A DNA stretch of 64,000 bases from Clostridiales bacterium (GCA_021204025.1 JAJQAC010000015.1:1-64000), one strand, 5' to 3'; shown: positions 37,183-46,358, numbered from the stretch's first letter. The notes: a model not told the origin generated them from the sequence alone. Translations and numbers: made by a program.

Positions 37183-38049
37183 ATGAATTCGATTCCGCAA
37201 AAATATAAGGGTATTCTCTGTATCATCTTTTCCGCTTTCGGTTTTGCCTGTATGAGTGTGTTTGTGCGGCTGGCCGGCGATATTCCATCCTTTCAGAAAA
37301 GTTTTTTCCGTAATCTGATTGCGGCTCTGATTGCTCTGATCACGATCCTGCGTTCCGGTGAGAAACTGTCTTACCCCAGGGAAATCCTGCCGCTTCTGAC
37401 TGCGCGCTCTGTGTTTGGTACGATCGGCATCCTGTGCAATTTTTACGCGGTTGATCATCTGGCTCTGGCTGACGCGAATATGCTGAGCAAGCTGTCGCCG
37501 TTTTTTGCGACTTTTTTCAGTTTTTTTCTGCTGAAGGAGAACCTGAAGCCTTATCAGATCCTGTCTCTTGTGATCGCTTTTATCGGGGCGCTTTTTGTCA
37601 TCAAGCCGACGGGATCAGCCATGAACCTGATACCGGCACTCTCCGGTCTGTGCGGTGGTATCGCCGCCGGTCTTGCTTATACGCTCGTGCGGATGCTCGG
37701 ACTTCGGGGAGTCAAAGGACCGAAAATTGTCTTTTTCTTTTCCCTGTTTTCCTGCCTCAGCGTTTCTCCGGTTCTGATTTTTGATTATCATCCGATGAGC
37801 GGTTTTCAGCTTGCCATGCTTCTGGGCGCCGGAGCTGCCGCATCGATCGGTCAGTTTGGCGTGACCGCCGCCTATTTTTATGCGCCGGCAAAAGAAATCT
37901 CGGTCTATGACTATTCACAGATCCTCTTTTCCGCGCTGCTTGGCTTCTTCTTCTTCGGACAGATCCCCGATGTCTGGAGTGTGATCGGATATGTGATCAT
38001 CATTACAACCGCAGTTGTGGTGTTTATGCTGCACAAAAAGACAGGGTGA
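37183..38049 (+). CDS. EamA/DMT family transporter
   Basis: A 288-residue membrane protein with ten helices in two EamA repeats. The N-terminus reads YKGILCIIFSAFGFACMSVF, then SFFRNLIAALIAL, with the typical end of the first repeat FIGALFVIKP; the second repeat ends SVIGYVIIITTAVVVFML. It resembles drug/metabolite (possibly S-adenosylmethionine or amino acid) transporters. ATG 37183 has AGAAAGGCATCTGTT upstream. The substrate is unknown. Confidence 0.88.
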   Translation: MNSIPQKYKGILCIIFSAFGFACMSVFVRLAGDIPSFQKSFFRNLIAALIALITILRSGEKLSYPREILPLLTARSVFGTIGILCNFYAVDHLALADANMLSKLSPFFATFFSFFLLKENLKPYQILSLVIAFIGALFVIKPTGSAMNLIPALSGLCGGIAAGLAYTLVRMLGLRGVKGPKIVFFFSLFSCLSVSPVLIFDYHPMSGFQLAMLLGAGAAASIGQFGVTAAYFYAPAKEISVYDYSQILFSALLGFFFFGQIPDVWSVIGYVIIITTAVVVFMLHKKTG

Positions 38050-38073
38050 ACTTTTAAATATGCCAATAAAGTA

Positions 38074-38260
38074 GTCTCTGCAGGAAAATCATGTCCGCAG
38101 AGGACATTTTTCACGTCGGCACTTAACGAACCAGATGCTTTTCTGGTGAGTTTATGCCTTAGTATCCATATAACGTGCCAGTGACACGTTATATGGAGTA
38201 CCGCTACGTGAAAACCTAAGCGCGAGCGGTTCTCGGAGGACATGATTTTCCTGCAGGGAC
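38074..38260 (+). repeat. Long palindromic element, family 1, copy E
   Basis: Arms 38074-38096 and 38238-38260 pair over 23 bp (one G-T pair) and differ from the other copies (GTCTCTGCAGGAAAATCATG). The small hairpin is ACCAGA/TCTGGT and the long internal hairpin ATCCATATAACGTG/CACGTTATATGGA is present. It lies between the EamA and DctA-like genes. Confidence 0.8.
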
Positions 38261-38313
38261 GGACTCATAACCAGTGTAACAGTTCTAAGCCAGAAAATTT
38301 ACAACCGGCCTTC

Positions 38314-38342
38314 TTTACACTGCCGCCATTTTATGTTATTCT
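38314..38342 (+). promoter_or_regulatory. Promoter of the dicarboxylate symporter gene
   Basis: TTTACA (38314-38319), 17-bp spacer and TATTCT (38337-38342), 100 bp before the start codon. Confidence 0.55.
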
Positions 38343-38441
38343 GTATCAGGATATCGGTAACGGCGCCAGTTTCCGTCGCGGGGAAGTTGGCGCTGTTTGT
38401 AGATATGGTAGATGGAAAAGACAAATGAGGGGGAAAGGAAA

Positions 38442-39659
38442 ATGAAATTATTCAAAAATGTCAACATTACACTGGCGATTTTTATCGGTCTGATCGCCGG
38501 AATCGTCGTAGGTCTGATCATACCAGGCAGCATTGGCTGGTTTTACGGCATTCTGGGAGTGATCAGCTCACTTTACATGAGCGCATTGAAAATGATGATC
38601 TATCCGCTGGTTTTCTGCTCGATCGTAGTGGGTATCCACGGCATCGGTAACATCCGGGCTACCGGCAGGATCGGCGGACTGGCGCTGTTGTTTTTCCTGA
38701 TCACGACGGCTTTTGCGAGTTTTCTGGGACTGATCCTGCCGCGCATCCTGAATCTGGGCGCGGGAGTTACGATTGCGATGTCGGAGAGTACTGTGGAAGC
38801 TACGCAATTTACAAGTCTTCTGGACACGGTAGAGACGCTGATTCCGTCCAATCCGATCGCGTCCTTTGCCGAAGGCAATATGCTTCAGGTTCTGGTATTT
38901 GCTCTGATTATCGGGTTTACGGTGCTGTCAATCGGGGAAAAGGCGGATCCCTTTATGGCAGTAGTAACTTCGGTGAATGACCTGTCGTTAAAGATTATCT
39001 CTGTGGTCATGTACTTCACTCCGATTGGCGTATTCTGTTCCATTGCGACAGTAGTGGAGGCCAACGGTACCGATACGGTGCTGTCCCTGGCGACTGTGAT
39101 GATTGCGATTTATGTGACGTACTTCCTCTACGCTCTGATTTTTTACGGCGGTGTTGTGAAGACGCTCGGGAAATGCCCGATTGGCCGCTTCTTTACCGCG
39201 GTAGCGCCTGCCGCGATGAACGCTTTTGGCACCTGTTCCTCGTCGGCGACGATTCCGTTGAGCATGCGCTGTATGGAAGAGGACCTGAATTGTCCCAATG
39301 AGATTACCTCTCTGGTGGTTCCGCTGGGCGCGACAGTCAATATGGATGCGGTTTCCATTGTCATGAGCTTTATGATCCCGTTTTTTGCCTCAGCCTGCGG
39401 TGTGAAAGTCAGTCTCAGCATGATGGTGGTTGTTCTGCTGGCAAATGTGCTGCTCAGCATCGGTACTCCGGGCGTCCCTGGCGGCGCGATCGCTTCTTTT
39501 GCGGCACTGTCCGCGATGGTGGGTCTGCCGGGCGGTATCATGGGAGTCTATATCAGCGTCAATACGCTGGCGGACATGGGCGCTACCTGTGTCAATGTAT
39601 TGGGTGATCTGGCATGCTGCCAGGTGTTAAAAGCGCAGCTGTATCCGGACAGAGAATAG
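38442..39659 (+). CDS. Dicarboxylate/amino acid:cation symporter (SDF family)
   Basis: A 405-residue membrane symporter of the GltP/DctA family (glutamate, aspartate or C4-dicarboxylates with Na+ or H+). The helical hairpin motif is FGTCSSSATIPLSMRC, followed by VVPLGATVNMDAVSI (NMDG-type motif) and GTPGVPGGAIASFA. ATG 38442 lies just after GGGGGAAAGGAAA; the frame extends ten codons upstream without a ribosome site. Substrate choice is not resolvable. Confidence 0.92.
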   Translation: MKLFKNVNITLAIFIGLIAGIVVGLIIPGSIGWFYGILGVISSLYMSALKMMIYPLVFCSIVVGIHGIGNIRATGRIGGLALLFFLITTAFASFLGLILPRILNLGAGVTIAMSESTVEATQFTSLLDTVETLIPSNPIASFAEGNMLQVLVFALIIGFTVLSIGEKADPFMAVVTSVNDLSLKIISVVMYFTPIGVFCSIATVVEANGTDTVLSLATVMIAIYVTYFLYALIFYGGVVKTLGKCPIGRFFTAVAPAAMNAFGTCSSSATIPLSMRCMEEDLNCPNEITSLVVPLGATVNMDAVSIVMSFMIPFFASACGVKVSLSMMVVVLLANVLLSIGTPGVPGGAIASFAALSAMVGLPGGIMGVYISVNTLADMGATCVNVLGDLACCQVLKAQLYPDRE

Positions 39660-39784
39660 GCCGGGGAACGATAGTAAACGGTAACAGTCAGATTGTAAAT
39701 GATTGCCGGGATTAAAACCAAAATTTTTGTCAAAAAGTCAGATTGACAGAATCGGGAGAAAAAATTATAATAAAAAAAGAAATG

Positions 39785-39840
39785 AACGAGTGGCAATAAT
39801 TGCGTAAAACCAGTTATTGACACCCGTTCTTTTTTTCTTT
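39785..39840 (+). terminator. Terminator after dicarboxylate symporter gene
   Basis: AACGAGTGGCAATAA and TTATTGACACCCGTT form a 15-bp stem with two mismatches (39785-39828), followed by a long T tract. Confidence 0.75.
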
Positions 39841-39883
39841 AGGAAAGTTCATCCTAATTCTTTTTTATCAGGAGGAAAAGACC

Positions 39884-41311
39884 ATGGAACAGAAATCAAA
39901 CGCATTTCTGGAGACAGAACCAATTGGGAAACTGATGCGTAAATTTTCAGTACCCTGTATTATTTCACTGGTGGTAGCCGCGCTTTATAATATCGTAGAC
40001 CAGATCTTCATTGCGAACGCGGATTATCTTGGATCATACGGGAACGCGGCCAATACCGTGGTATTCCCGATGACAGTTGTCGCGCTGTCGATCGCTGTGA
40101 TGATCGGCGACGGCTGCTGTACCTTTGTCAGCATGAGTCTCGGCGCAGGCAAGACCGAGGACGCGCACCGGAGCATCGGCAACGCGATCCTGCTGTGTCT
40201 GTTGTGCAGCGTGGCACTGACGGCATTTTATCTGGGATTTATGGAGCCGATTTTGACCGTCTTTGGCGGCAGAGTCAATGATGAGACGTTTGCCTGCGCG
40301 AAAGAATATTTCTTCTGGATCGCGCTGGGGATGCCGTTTTACATGTTCGGGCAGTCGATGAACCCGATTATCCGTTCCGACGGCAATCCGGGCTTTGCGA
40401 TGCTTGCGACGGTGTCCGGAGCGGTGATGAATATTATCCTGGATCCGATCTTCATCTACCCGCTGCATATGGGGATGAAGGGCGCGGCGGTGGCGACGGT
40501 CGCAGGTCAGATTCTGACAGCGATTCTGTCGATCTGGTATCTCTGTCATATGAAAGCGGTCACGATCCGCAAGTCGAGCTTTGGCTTCTGGGGCAGTCTG
40601 ATGAAGCGGTTCCTGGTGATGGGAATTACCAGTTTCCTGTCGCAGATCTCTCTGGTGGTCTCGATGGCGGCAGTGCAGAATATGTGCACCAAATACGGCG
40701 CGCTGGATCCGGTGTTCGGCCAGCCGGAATATGCTCAGATCCCGCTGGCGGTTCTGGGTATCGTGATGAAATTTTTCCAGATCGCGATCTCCTTCGCGGT
40801 CGGGACAGCGGCGGGTTGTATCCCGATTGTCGGTTTCAATATGGGAGCCGGGCGGAAAGACCGGGCAAAACAGCTCTTTACCTATGTGCTGTTGACAGAG
40901 GCTGCGATCGGCGCGGTGGGATTCCTGATCGTGGAATTGCTGCCGTTGCAGCTGATCGGGATCTTTGGCGCGGCAAACGAGAGCGCCTATTATACCGAGT
41001 TCGCCGTTAAGTGCTTCCGCATTTATCTGTGCATGCTGATCCTGGCGATGGTCAACAAGGGCTGCTTTATCTTCCTGCAGGGCATGGGGAAACCGTTTGA
41101 GTCTACCATGATCTCGCTGACCAGAGAGATTATTTTCGGTGTAGCGTTCCCGATCATCCTGCCGATGTTCTTCGGTCTGGACGGGCTGCTGTATTCCTTC
41201 CCGGCGGCTGATATCGTGACTTTCCTGATCGCGGCGTTTGTGATACGCAGGACGTACAAAGAATTAAGCATGCCAAATCAGGCATATAACGGAAAGGAGG
41301 CAGTCGTATGA
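39884..41311 (+). CDS. MATE family efflux transporter (second)
   Basis: A 475-residue twelve-helix MATE exporter, more similar to the MepA-like branch: IGKLMRKFSVPCIISLVVAALYNIVDQIFIAN at the N-terminus, GDGCCTFVSMSLGAG, GAVMNIILDPIFIY and FAVGTAAGCIPIVGFNMGAG. CAGGAGG precedes the start. Its last codons overlap the cytidylate kinase-like start (ATGA overlap), so the two are translated together. Confidence 0.92.
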   Translation: MEQKSNAFLETEPIGKLMRKFSVPCIISLVVAALYNIVDQIFIANADYLGSYGNAANTVVFPMTVVALSIAVMIGDGCCTFVSMSLGAGKTEDAHRSIGNAILLCLLCSVALTAFYLGFMEPILTVFGGRVNDETFACAKEYFFWIALGMPFYMFGQSMNPIIRSDGNPGFAMLATVSGAVMNIILDPIFIYPLHMGMKGAAVATVAGQILTAILSIWYLCHMKAVTIRKSSFGFWGSLMKRFLVMGITSFLSQISLVVSMAAVQNMCTKYGALDPVFGQPEYAQIPLAVLGIVMKFFQIAISFAVGTAAGCIPIVGFNMGAGRKDRAKQLFTYVLLTEAAIGAVGFLIVELLPLQLIGIFGAANESAYYTEFAVKCFRIYLCMLILAMVNKGCFIFLQGMGKPFESTMISLTREIIFGVAFPIILPMFFGLDGLLYSFPAADIVTFLIAAFVIRRTYKELSMPNQAYNGKEAVV

Positions 41312-41931
41312 GCAGGACAATCGTTACCATAAGCCGTGAGTTTGGCAGCGGTGGGCGCAGCATCGGCAAAGCAGTCGCGGCGAGTCTGCAGGTTCCGTAT
41401 TATGATAAGGAGCTGATCAAGCAGGTGGCGGAAAAGACAGGATTTGATCCGGATTATATTGAGAAAGCGGGAGAATACGCTCCCGGCAAATCGATCTTTT
41501 CCCTGTTCTCCGGCATGAACCGCAGCTCCGAACTGATGGGAGGTATGAGTGCCTCGGATTTCCTCTGGTGTATGCAGCGTCAGGTGATTCTGGAGCTGGC
41601 GCAGAAGGAGTCCTGCGTGATTGTCGGAAGATGCGCGGATTATATTTTAAAGGACGACCCGGATGCGTTTCATGTGTTTGTCCACGCGAATGACGATTTT
41701 CGTGCCGAGCGGATCGTACGGCTGTATGGAGAGTCAGAGAAAGCGCCGATCGAGCGGCTGAGAGATAAAGACAGGAAAAGAAGTCTGAATTATAAGCACT
41801 TTACCGGACGTCCCTGGGGCGTCTGCCAGAATTATAATCTGAGCCTGGACAGCAGTGTGATTGGCATCGATCGCTGCGTATCCCTGATTGTGGATCTGGT
41901 TCATGAGAGAGAAGAGCGGAGTGGCAATTAA
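41308..41931 (+). CDS. Cytidylate kinase-like family protein
   Basis: A 207-residue P-loop-fold protein: MSRTIVTISREFGSGGRSIG is the modified nucleotide-binding loop of the cytidylate_kin2 family, followed by YYDKELI, VIVGRCADYIL and RLRDKDRKRSLNYKHFTG. Members are common in gut Clostridia and distinct from housekeeping Cmk; the substrate is not established. The start overlaps the MATE stop by 4 bp and AAAGGAGG lies within the MATE gene end. Confidence 0.85.
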   Translation: MSRTIVTISREFGSGGRSIGKAVAASLQVPYYDKELIKQVAEKTGFDPDYIEKAGEYAPGKSIFSLFSGMNRSSELMGGMSASDFLWCMQRQVILELAQKESCVIVGRCADYILKDDPDAFHVFVHANDDFRAERIVRLYGESEKAPIERLRDKDRKRSLNYKHFTGRPWGVCQNYNLSLDSSVIGIDRCVSLIVDLVHEREERSGN

Positions 41932-41934
41932 TAG

Positions 41935-41971
41935 AAAACAGGGGTCTGCCGATATGGGCAGGCCCTGTTTT
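41935..41971 (+). terminator. Terminator after cytidylate kinase-like gene
   Basis: AAAACAGGG-GTCTGCC pairs with GGCAG-GCCCTGTTTT around a short loop, ending in TTTTC. Confidence 0.75.
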
Positions 41972-41980
41972 CTGTGTACA

Positions 41981-42060
41981 GGGCCGGGTAAGGAGTTTTG
42001 CGGCTATGCCGCACCCGGCCCGCGCAGCGAGTAGGATGCGAAAAAGCTGCCTCCTACTCG
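41981..42060. repeat. GC-rich palindromic repeat (family 3) plus hairpin
   Basis: GGGCCGGGT (41981-41989) and ACCCGGCCC (42013-42021) enclose AAGGAGTTTT and a GCGGC-TAT-GCCGC hairpin. A second perfect 9-bp hairpin CGAGTAGGA/TCCTACTCG follows (42028-42060). The rest of 41932-42231 holds the upstream region of the two-component operon. Confidence 0.65.
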
Positions 42061-42231
42061 ATCACAGGGGAAGGGATGACAGGAAAAGTTTTATAAAAAA
42101 GTCATGTAAAATACATATTTTTGCCGTATGATAACAGGAAATGATCCTCAAAGCGGTGCATGGCACGCAGAGGCGGGATAAAAGAAGACGGATATCCGGA
42201 TAAAAAAGACAGAAAAAAGGGGAAAATAGCT

Positions 42232-42906
42232 GTGAGATTATTGCTTGCCGAAGACGAAAGATCGCTGTCCAGGGCTGTAAGTACGATCCTGGAGAAAAAT
42301 CATTATTCTGTAGATGCGGTTTATAATGGAAACGACGCATTGGAGTATCTAAAGAACGGGGATTATGACGGAGCGATCCTGGATATCATGATGCCGGGAA
42401 GGGATGGGATCAGCGTCTTAAAGGAAGTCCGGAGCGCCGGTAATCTGGTGCCGATCCTGATGCTGACAGCAAAAGCAGAGGTAGATGATAAGGTGCTGGG
42501 CCTGGACAGCGGGGCGAATGATTATCTGACCAAGCCGTTTCATACAAAGGAGCTGCTGGCGCGTATCCGCGCGATGACCCGGACGCAGGCGGCGCCGGTG
42601 GATTCGCAGATCCGGAGCGGCAATATCACGCTTGATCGGGCGACCTTTGAACTGTCGTCGCCGACCGGGCATTTTCGCCTGGCGAATAAGGAATTTCAGA
42701 TGATGGAGCTTTTGATGACCAATCCACATCATCAGATTTCGGATGAGCGGTTCATGGAGAAAATCTGGGGAAAGGACAGCGGCGAGGAGATCAATGTTGT
42801 CTGGGTTTATATTTCTTATCTGAAAAAGAAACTGGACGCGCTTCATGCGGATATACAGATTGAAACATCTCAGAGCATGGGATATTCGCTGGAGGAACTG
42901 CGATGA
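42232..42906 (+). CDS. OmpR-family response regulator
   Basis: A 224-residue regulator. The receiver domain (1-115) has acidic pocket Glu7-Asp8, phosphoacceptor Asp51 (LDIMMPG), Thr in MLTAKAE and Lys in TKPF. The C-terminal winged helix follows (LANKEFQMMELLMTNPHHQIS, WVYISYLKKKLDALHADIQIET). The GTG start at 42232 is chosen because the domain begins exactly there and AAAAAGGGGAAAA precedes it. It overlaps the kinase gene by 4 bp. Confidence 0.92.
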   Translation: MRLLLAEDERSLSRAVSTILEKNHYSVDAVYNGNDALEYLKNGDYDGAILDIMMPGRDGISVLKEVRSAGNLVPILMLTAKAEVDDKVLGLDSGANDYLTKPFHTKELLARIRAMTRTQAAPVDSQIRSGNITLDRATFELSSPTGHFRLANKEFQMMELLMTNPHHQISDERFMEKIWGKDSGEEINVVWVYISYLKKKLDALHADIQIETSQSMGYSLEELR

Positions 42907-44153
42907 TCAGAAAACTGAGAGCCAAATTTATTCTGCTGGCGATGGCGCTGGTGCTGCTATTGCTGGTAATTCTGATCGGCGCGATTAATACGCTGAATTA
43001 CCGCCTGTTGATAGCGGACTCGGATACGATTATCGAGGCACTGATGGGAAATAACGGTATTTTCCCGGACTGGCGGGATATGTCGGAAAAGCATTTCGAG
43101 GGGCGGAGAGTGTCTGCGGAGCTCTCGTACGAGTCCCGGCATTTTGCGGTATGTCTGGATAAGGATGGCGAAGTGCTTTATACCGATACTCAGAAGATTG
43201 CGGCGATTGACGCCGACACGGCCATCGAGTATGCGCGTACCGTCGTGGAAAGCGGGAAAGATCAGGGACTTATTGACAACTACCGTTATCTTTTGAGGGA
43301 AGATGAAGAAGATACGCTGGTTGTATTTATGGACTGCAGCAGGGAACTGGACGCGGCACACCTTTTCCTGATCACCAGTGTGCAGATCTCTCTGTGTGGT
43401 TATCTGATCGTTTTTGTTCTGCTGTTATACTTTTCCGGCTGGATCGTGAAACCGGTTTCGGAAAGCTATGAAAAACAAAAACAGTTTATTACGGACGCAA
43501 GCCATGAGCTGAAGACGCCGTTAACGATCATCGGGGCCGATCTTGATGTCCTGGAAATGGATGGAGAAGATAATGAATGGCTGCAGGATATCCGGTTCCA
43601 GACCAGGCGGCTGGCGGAACTGACGAACGATCTTGTGACGCTCTCCCGGATGGAAGAGGGAGGACGATATTTTCATATGGCCGATTTTTCCATATCCGAT
43701 GTGGCCGACGAGCTCACGCAGTCCTTTCAGGGGCCGGCGATTGCGCAGAATAAGACTTTTGACATCGATATCGAGCCCCTGATTACGATGCGGGGGGATG
43801 AGAAGTCGCTGCGTCAGCTGATATCCATTTTCCTTGAAAACGCGCTCAAATATTCGGACGCGGCTGGAACGATCACATTTACGTTGCGCAAGAGCAGGAA
43901 TGGCCGCTCGGTAAAGATTACTGTGTATAACACCTGCGAATCCATCGCAAAAGACGAGATCCCACATCTGTTTGAGAGGTTTTACCGGACGGACAAATCG
44001 CGCAATTCCCAGACCGGAGGACATGGGATCGGGCTCTCGATCGCAAAGGCGATTGTGACAGCACACAGGGGGACGGTCTCGGCTTCTACGTCAGACGGGA
44101 AATCGCTGACGATATCTGCGAGTCTGCCGCTCACGCAGAAAGCTGACACATGA
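42903..44153 (+). CDS. Membrane sensor histidine kinase
   Basis: A 416-residue kinase. Helix 1 (about 9-29) and helix 2 (about 158-180) bracket an extracellular sensor of roughly 125 residues. The H-box is DASHELKTPLTIIGADLDV, N-box LISIFLENALKYS, with GGHGIGLSIAKAIV as the G2 box. A classic HAMP domain is very short or absent between helix 2 and the H-box. It starts inside the regulator gene end. The signal is unknown. Confidence 0.92.
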   Translation: MIRKLRAKFILLAMALVLLLLVILIGAINTLNYRLLIADSDTIIEALMGNNGIFPDWRDMSEKHFEGRRVSAELSYESRHFAVCLDKDGEVLYTDTQKIAAIDADTAIEYARTVVESGKDQGLIDNYRYLLREDEEDTLVVFMDCSRELDAAHLFLITSVQISLCGYLIVFVLLLYFSGWIVKPVSESYEKQKQFITDASHELKTPLTIIGADLDVLEMDGEDNEWLQDIRFQTRRLAELTNDLVTLSRMEEGGRYFHMADFSISDVADELTQSFQGPAIAQNKTFDIDIEPLITMRGDEKSLRQLISIFLENALKYSDAAGTITFTLRKSRNGRSVKITVYNTCESIAKDEIPHLFERFYRTDKSRNSQTGGHGIGLSIAKAIVTAHRGTVSASTSDGKSLTISASLPLTQKADT

Positions 44154-44184
44154 CGCAATCAATAAGTAACAGGAGGACAGTATA

Positions 44185-44766
44185 TTGACAACCGAGGAAT
44201 TTTACGGGGATTATTATCCGGGGATGAAACGGGTCGAGAAGACTCTGCTGGATATGATTGAAAAATATCAGGAGTCCTGCAAGGACGAGGAGATCAGGGC
44301 GATCATCTACAGCAGTTCAAGGATCAAATCCGCGGACAGCATGACGAAAAAGCTGGAAATGAGAGATCTGAAAGTGGACGCGGCGACCGCGATGACAGAA
44401 CTTTATGACGCGATCGGAGTGCGGATCGTATGCGCGTTCGTGGAGGATGTATTTGCTGTCGCGGAGTGGCTGAAACAGCGGCCGGAGCTTGAGATCGTAA
44501 AGATCAAGGATTATATTTCCTATCCCAAGCCCAACGGTTACCGCAGCCTTCACATGCAGGTGCGTGTCAATGGTCTGCCGGCCGAAATCCAGCTGCGCAC
44601 GATCGGGATTGATTTCTGGGCGACGCTGGAGCATCAGATGAAATATAAGCATGATGTGCCGCATGAGGCACTTCTGCGGGAGGAGCTGAAACGGTGCGCG
44701 GATGAGATCGTGTCCGTGGATCTGTCAATGCAGACGATCCGGGAACTGATCCAGGAGGGATTTTAG
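44185..44766 (+). CDS. relQ: Small alarmone synthetase (RelQ/YjbM-type GTP pyrophosphokinase)
   Basis: A 193-residue (p)ppGpp synthetase lacking hydrolase and TGS/ACT domains. The RelA/SpoT synthetase motifs are RIKSADSMTKKLEM, DAIGVRIVCAFVED, YISYPKPNGYRSLHM and AEIQLRTIGIDFWATLEHQMKYK. The start is TTG 44185, with AGGAGGACAG 9 bp upstream and no in-frame ATG nearby. It lies 31 bp after the sensor kinase, suggesting that the two-component system and alarmone synthesis are co-expressed. Confidence 0.9.
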   Translation: MTTEEFYGDYYPGMKRVEKTLLDMIEKYQESCKDEEIRAIIYSSSRIKSADSMTKKLEMRDLKVDAATAMTELYDAIGVRIVCAFVEDVFAVAEWLKQRPELEIVKIKDYISYPKPNGYRSLHMQVRVNGLPAEIQLRTIGIDFWATLEHQMKYKHDVPHEALLREELKRCADEIVSVDLSMQTIRELIQEGF

Positions 44767-44776
44767 GGCAGAACAA

Positions 44777-45029
44777 AGAATGCGCCTTGGCGCATTCTCG
44801 CGCCGTTGCTGAGTGCCAGTGGCACTCGATTAGCAACGACCGAAGCGGAGCGTAGACGCGGTCGCTTCAGCGACATAATTCCCTACGCGCGAGTGCGCTC
44901 TACACTCCGTTTCGGTCGGCGCTGAATGAGCGCCACTGGCGCTCAGCGCCCCGCCCGGAGGGCTTTTTATCTTACAGGACGATCTTTCCTGTAAGATAAA
45001 AAACGGCGGATACCGATTTGGTATCCGCC
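44777..45029. repeat. Cluster of nested hairpins and terminators between relQ and kdgK
   Basis: In order: AGAATGCGCC/GGCGCATTCT; GTTGCT-GAGTGCC/GGCACTC-AGCAAC; GCGTAG/CTACGC enclosing GGTCGCTTCAGCGACATAATTCC (core shared with 11398-11440); GGCGCTGA/TCAGCGCC enclosing AGCGCCACTGGCGCT; a 16-bp perfect palindrome with TTTTTAT/ATAAAAA ends and 7-base loop (44967-45005); and ACGGCGGATACC/GGTATCCGCCGT, followed on the minus strand by six T residues, which terminates the KDG kinase gene. Confidence 0.7.
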
Positions 45030-45058
45030 GTAAGTCATTTTGTGATAAATACAGGTGA

Positions 45059-46156
45059 TTATCTCTGTACGCGAGCGCCAGCTCCGCCCATGATAGCCTC
45101 TACCTCTTTCTTTCTTGCGGTAGAAGTATCGCCAGGAGTGGTCATCGCCAGTGCGCCGTGAGCCGCGCCATAGTTGACAGCGATCTCAGCGTCGCCGGTG
45201 GTCATCAGGCCATATACCAGACCGGAAGCGAAGGAATCGCCGCCGCCGACACGGTCCATGATCTCCAGACCCTTGTAATCTTTTGCCTTGTAGATCTCGC
45301 CACCTGCCCAGCAGAGAGCGCTCCAGTCATTGACAGTAGCGGTCTTAACGGTACGAAGAGTGGTAGCGACAGCCTTGAAGTTCGGATAGGTCTTAACCGC
45401 TTCGTTGATCATCTTCTTGTAACCTTCGATGTTCAGCTCTTTGAGGTTCTCATCCTGACCTTCGATCTGGAAGCCGAGGCATGCGGTGAAGTCTTCTTCG
45501 TTACCGATCATGACGTCAACATACTTGGCAATCTCTTTGTTAACTTCCTGTGCTTTTGCCAGGCCGCCGATCGCGCTCCACATGGAAGGACGATAGTTCA
45601 GGTCATAAGAAACGATGGTGCCGTACTTCTTAGCAGCTTTGATTGCTGCGATAACGGTCTCGCAGGACTGCTCAGACAGAGCTGCGTAGATACCGCCGGT
45701 GTGCAGCCAGCGAGCGCCGAGAGTACCAAAGATGTAATCAAAATCAAAATCTTCCGGAGTCGCTTTTGCGATAGCGGTATTGGCACGGTCAGAGCAGCCG
45801 ACAGCGCCGCGGATACCAAATCCACGCTCGGTGAAGTTAATGCCGTTTCTGCAGATACGGCCGATACCGTCAGTCTTGCACCATTTGATCAGAGAAGTGT
45901 CAACGCCGCCCTGATTGATGAAGTCTTCCATCAGCATACCGACTTCGTTGTCTGCGAAAGCGGTGATCACTGCGGTGTTCAGACCGAAGCATTTGTGGAG
46001 ACCGCGGATAACGTTATACTCGCCGCCGCCTTCCCATGCGGTAAAGGATCTTGCGGTACGGATCCTGCCTTCGCCGGGATCCAGACGAAGCATAACCTCG
46101 CCCAGAGAAACGGCGTCAAATTTACATTCGTTTGCGGGTCTTAAATTGAGTTCCAT
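45059..46156 (-). CDS. kdgK: PfkB family sugar kinase, probable 2-keto-3-deoxygluconate kinase
   Basis: A 365-residue ribokinase-fold kinase. VSLGEVMLRLDPGEGRIRTA is typical of KdgK-like proteins, and the PfkB catalytic motif is DRVGGGDSFASGLVYG with the catalytic Asp. It would phosphorylate 2-keto-3-deoxygluconate in uronate catabolism (inference; other ketose sugars are possible). ATG 46156 is preferred with AAGGAGG 8 bp upstream. No aldolase or uronate genes are adjacent. Confidence 0.82.
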   Translation of the reverse strand: MELNLRPANECKFDAVSLGEVMLRLDPGEGRIRTARSFTAWEGGGEYNVIRGLHKCFGLNTAVITAFADNEVGMLMEDFINQGGVDTSLIKWCKTDGIGRICRNGINFTERGFGIRGAVGCSDRANTAIAKATPEDFDFDYIFGTLGARWLHTGGIYAALSEQSCETVIAAIKAAKKYGTIVSYDLNYRPSMWSAIGGLAKAQEVNKEIAKYVDVMIGNEEDFTACLGFQIEGQDENLKELNIEGYKKMINEAVKTYPNFKAVATTLRTVKTATVNDWSALCWAGGEIYKAKDYKGLEIMDRVGGGDSFASGLVYGLMTTGDAEIAVNYGAAHGALAMTTPGDTSTARKKEVEAIMGGAGARVQR

Positions 46157-46317
46157 GTTTGTCCTCCTTGACATTATGTAGTTTTAGTAGCTTTCCACAA
46201 GAAATTCATACAACTTCATTATACCTTTAATCGGATTTTTCGTCAATCATTTCCTGCCTGATTAAAAATCCTTTGAGATACTATTAAAAAAAGTATGTTT
46301 TCTCACCAGACGAAAGA

Positions 46318-46326
46318 TGGTACAAT
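46318..46326 (+). promoter_or_regulatory. Extended -10 promoter for DUF554 gene
   Basis: TGGTACAAT (TGn plus TACAAT), 33 bp before the ATG. No clear -35. Confidence 0.5.
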
Positions 46327-46358
46327 AAAGAAAATGTTAAGAAAAGAGGGGTAGATTT

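Noticed and set aside
45158..46144. 328-residue plus-strand frame
   Set aside because: Antisense shadow of the PfkB kinase gene; composition reflects the opposite strand's codon use.
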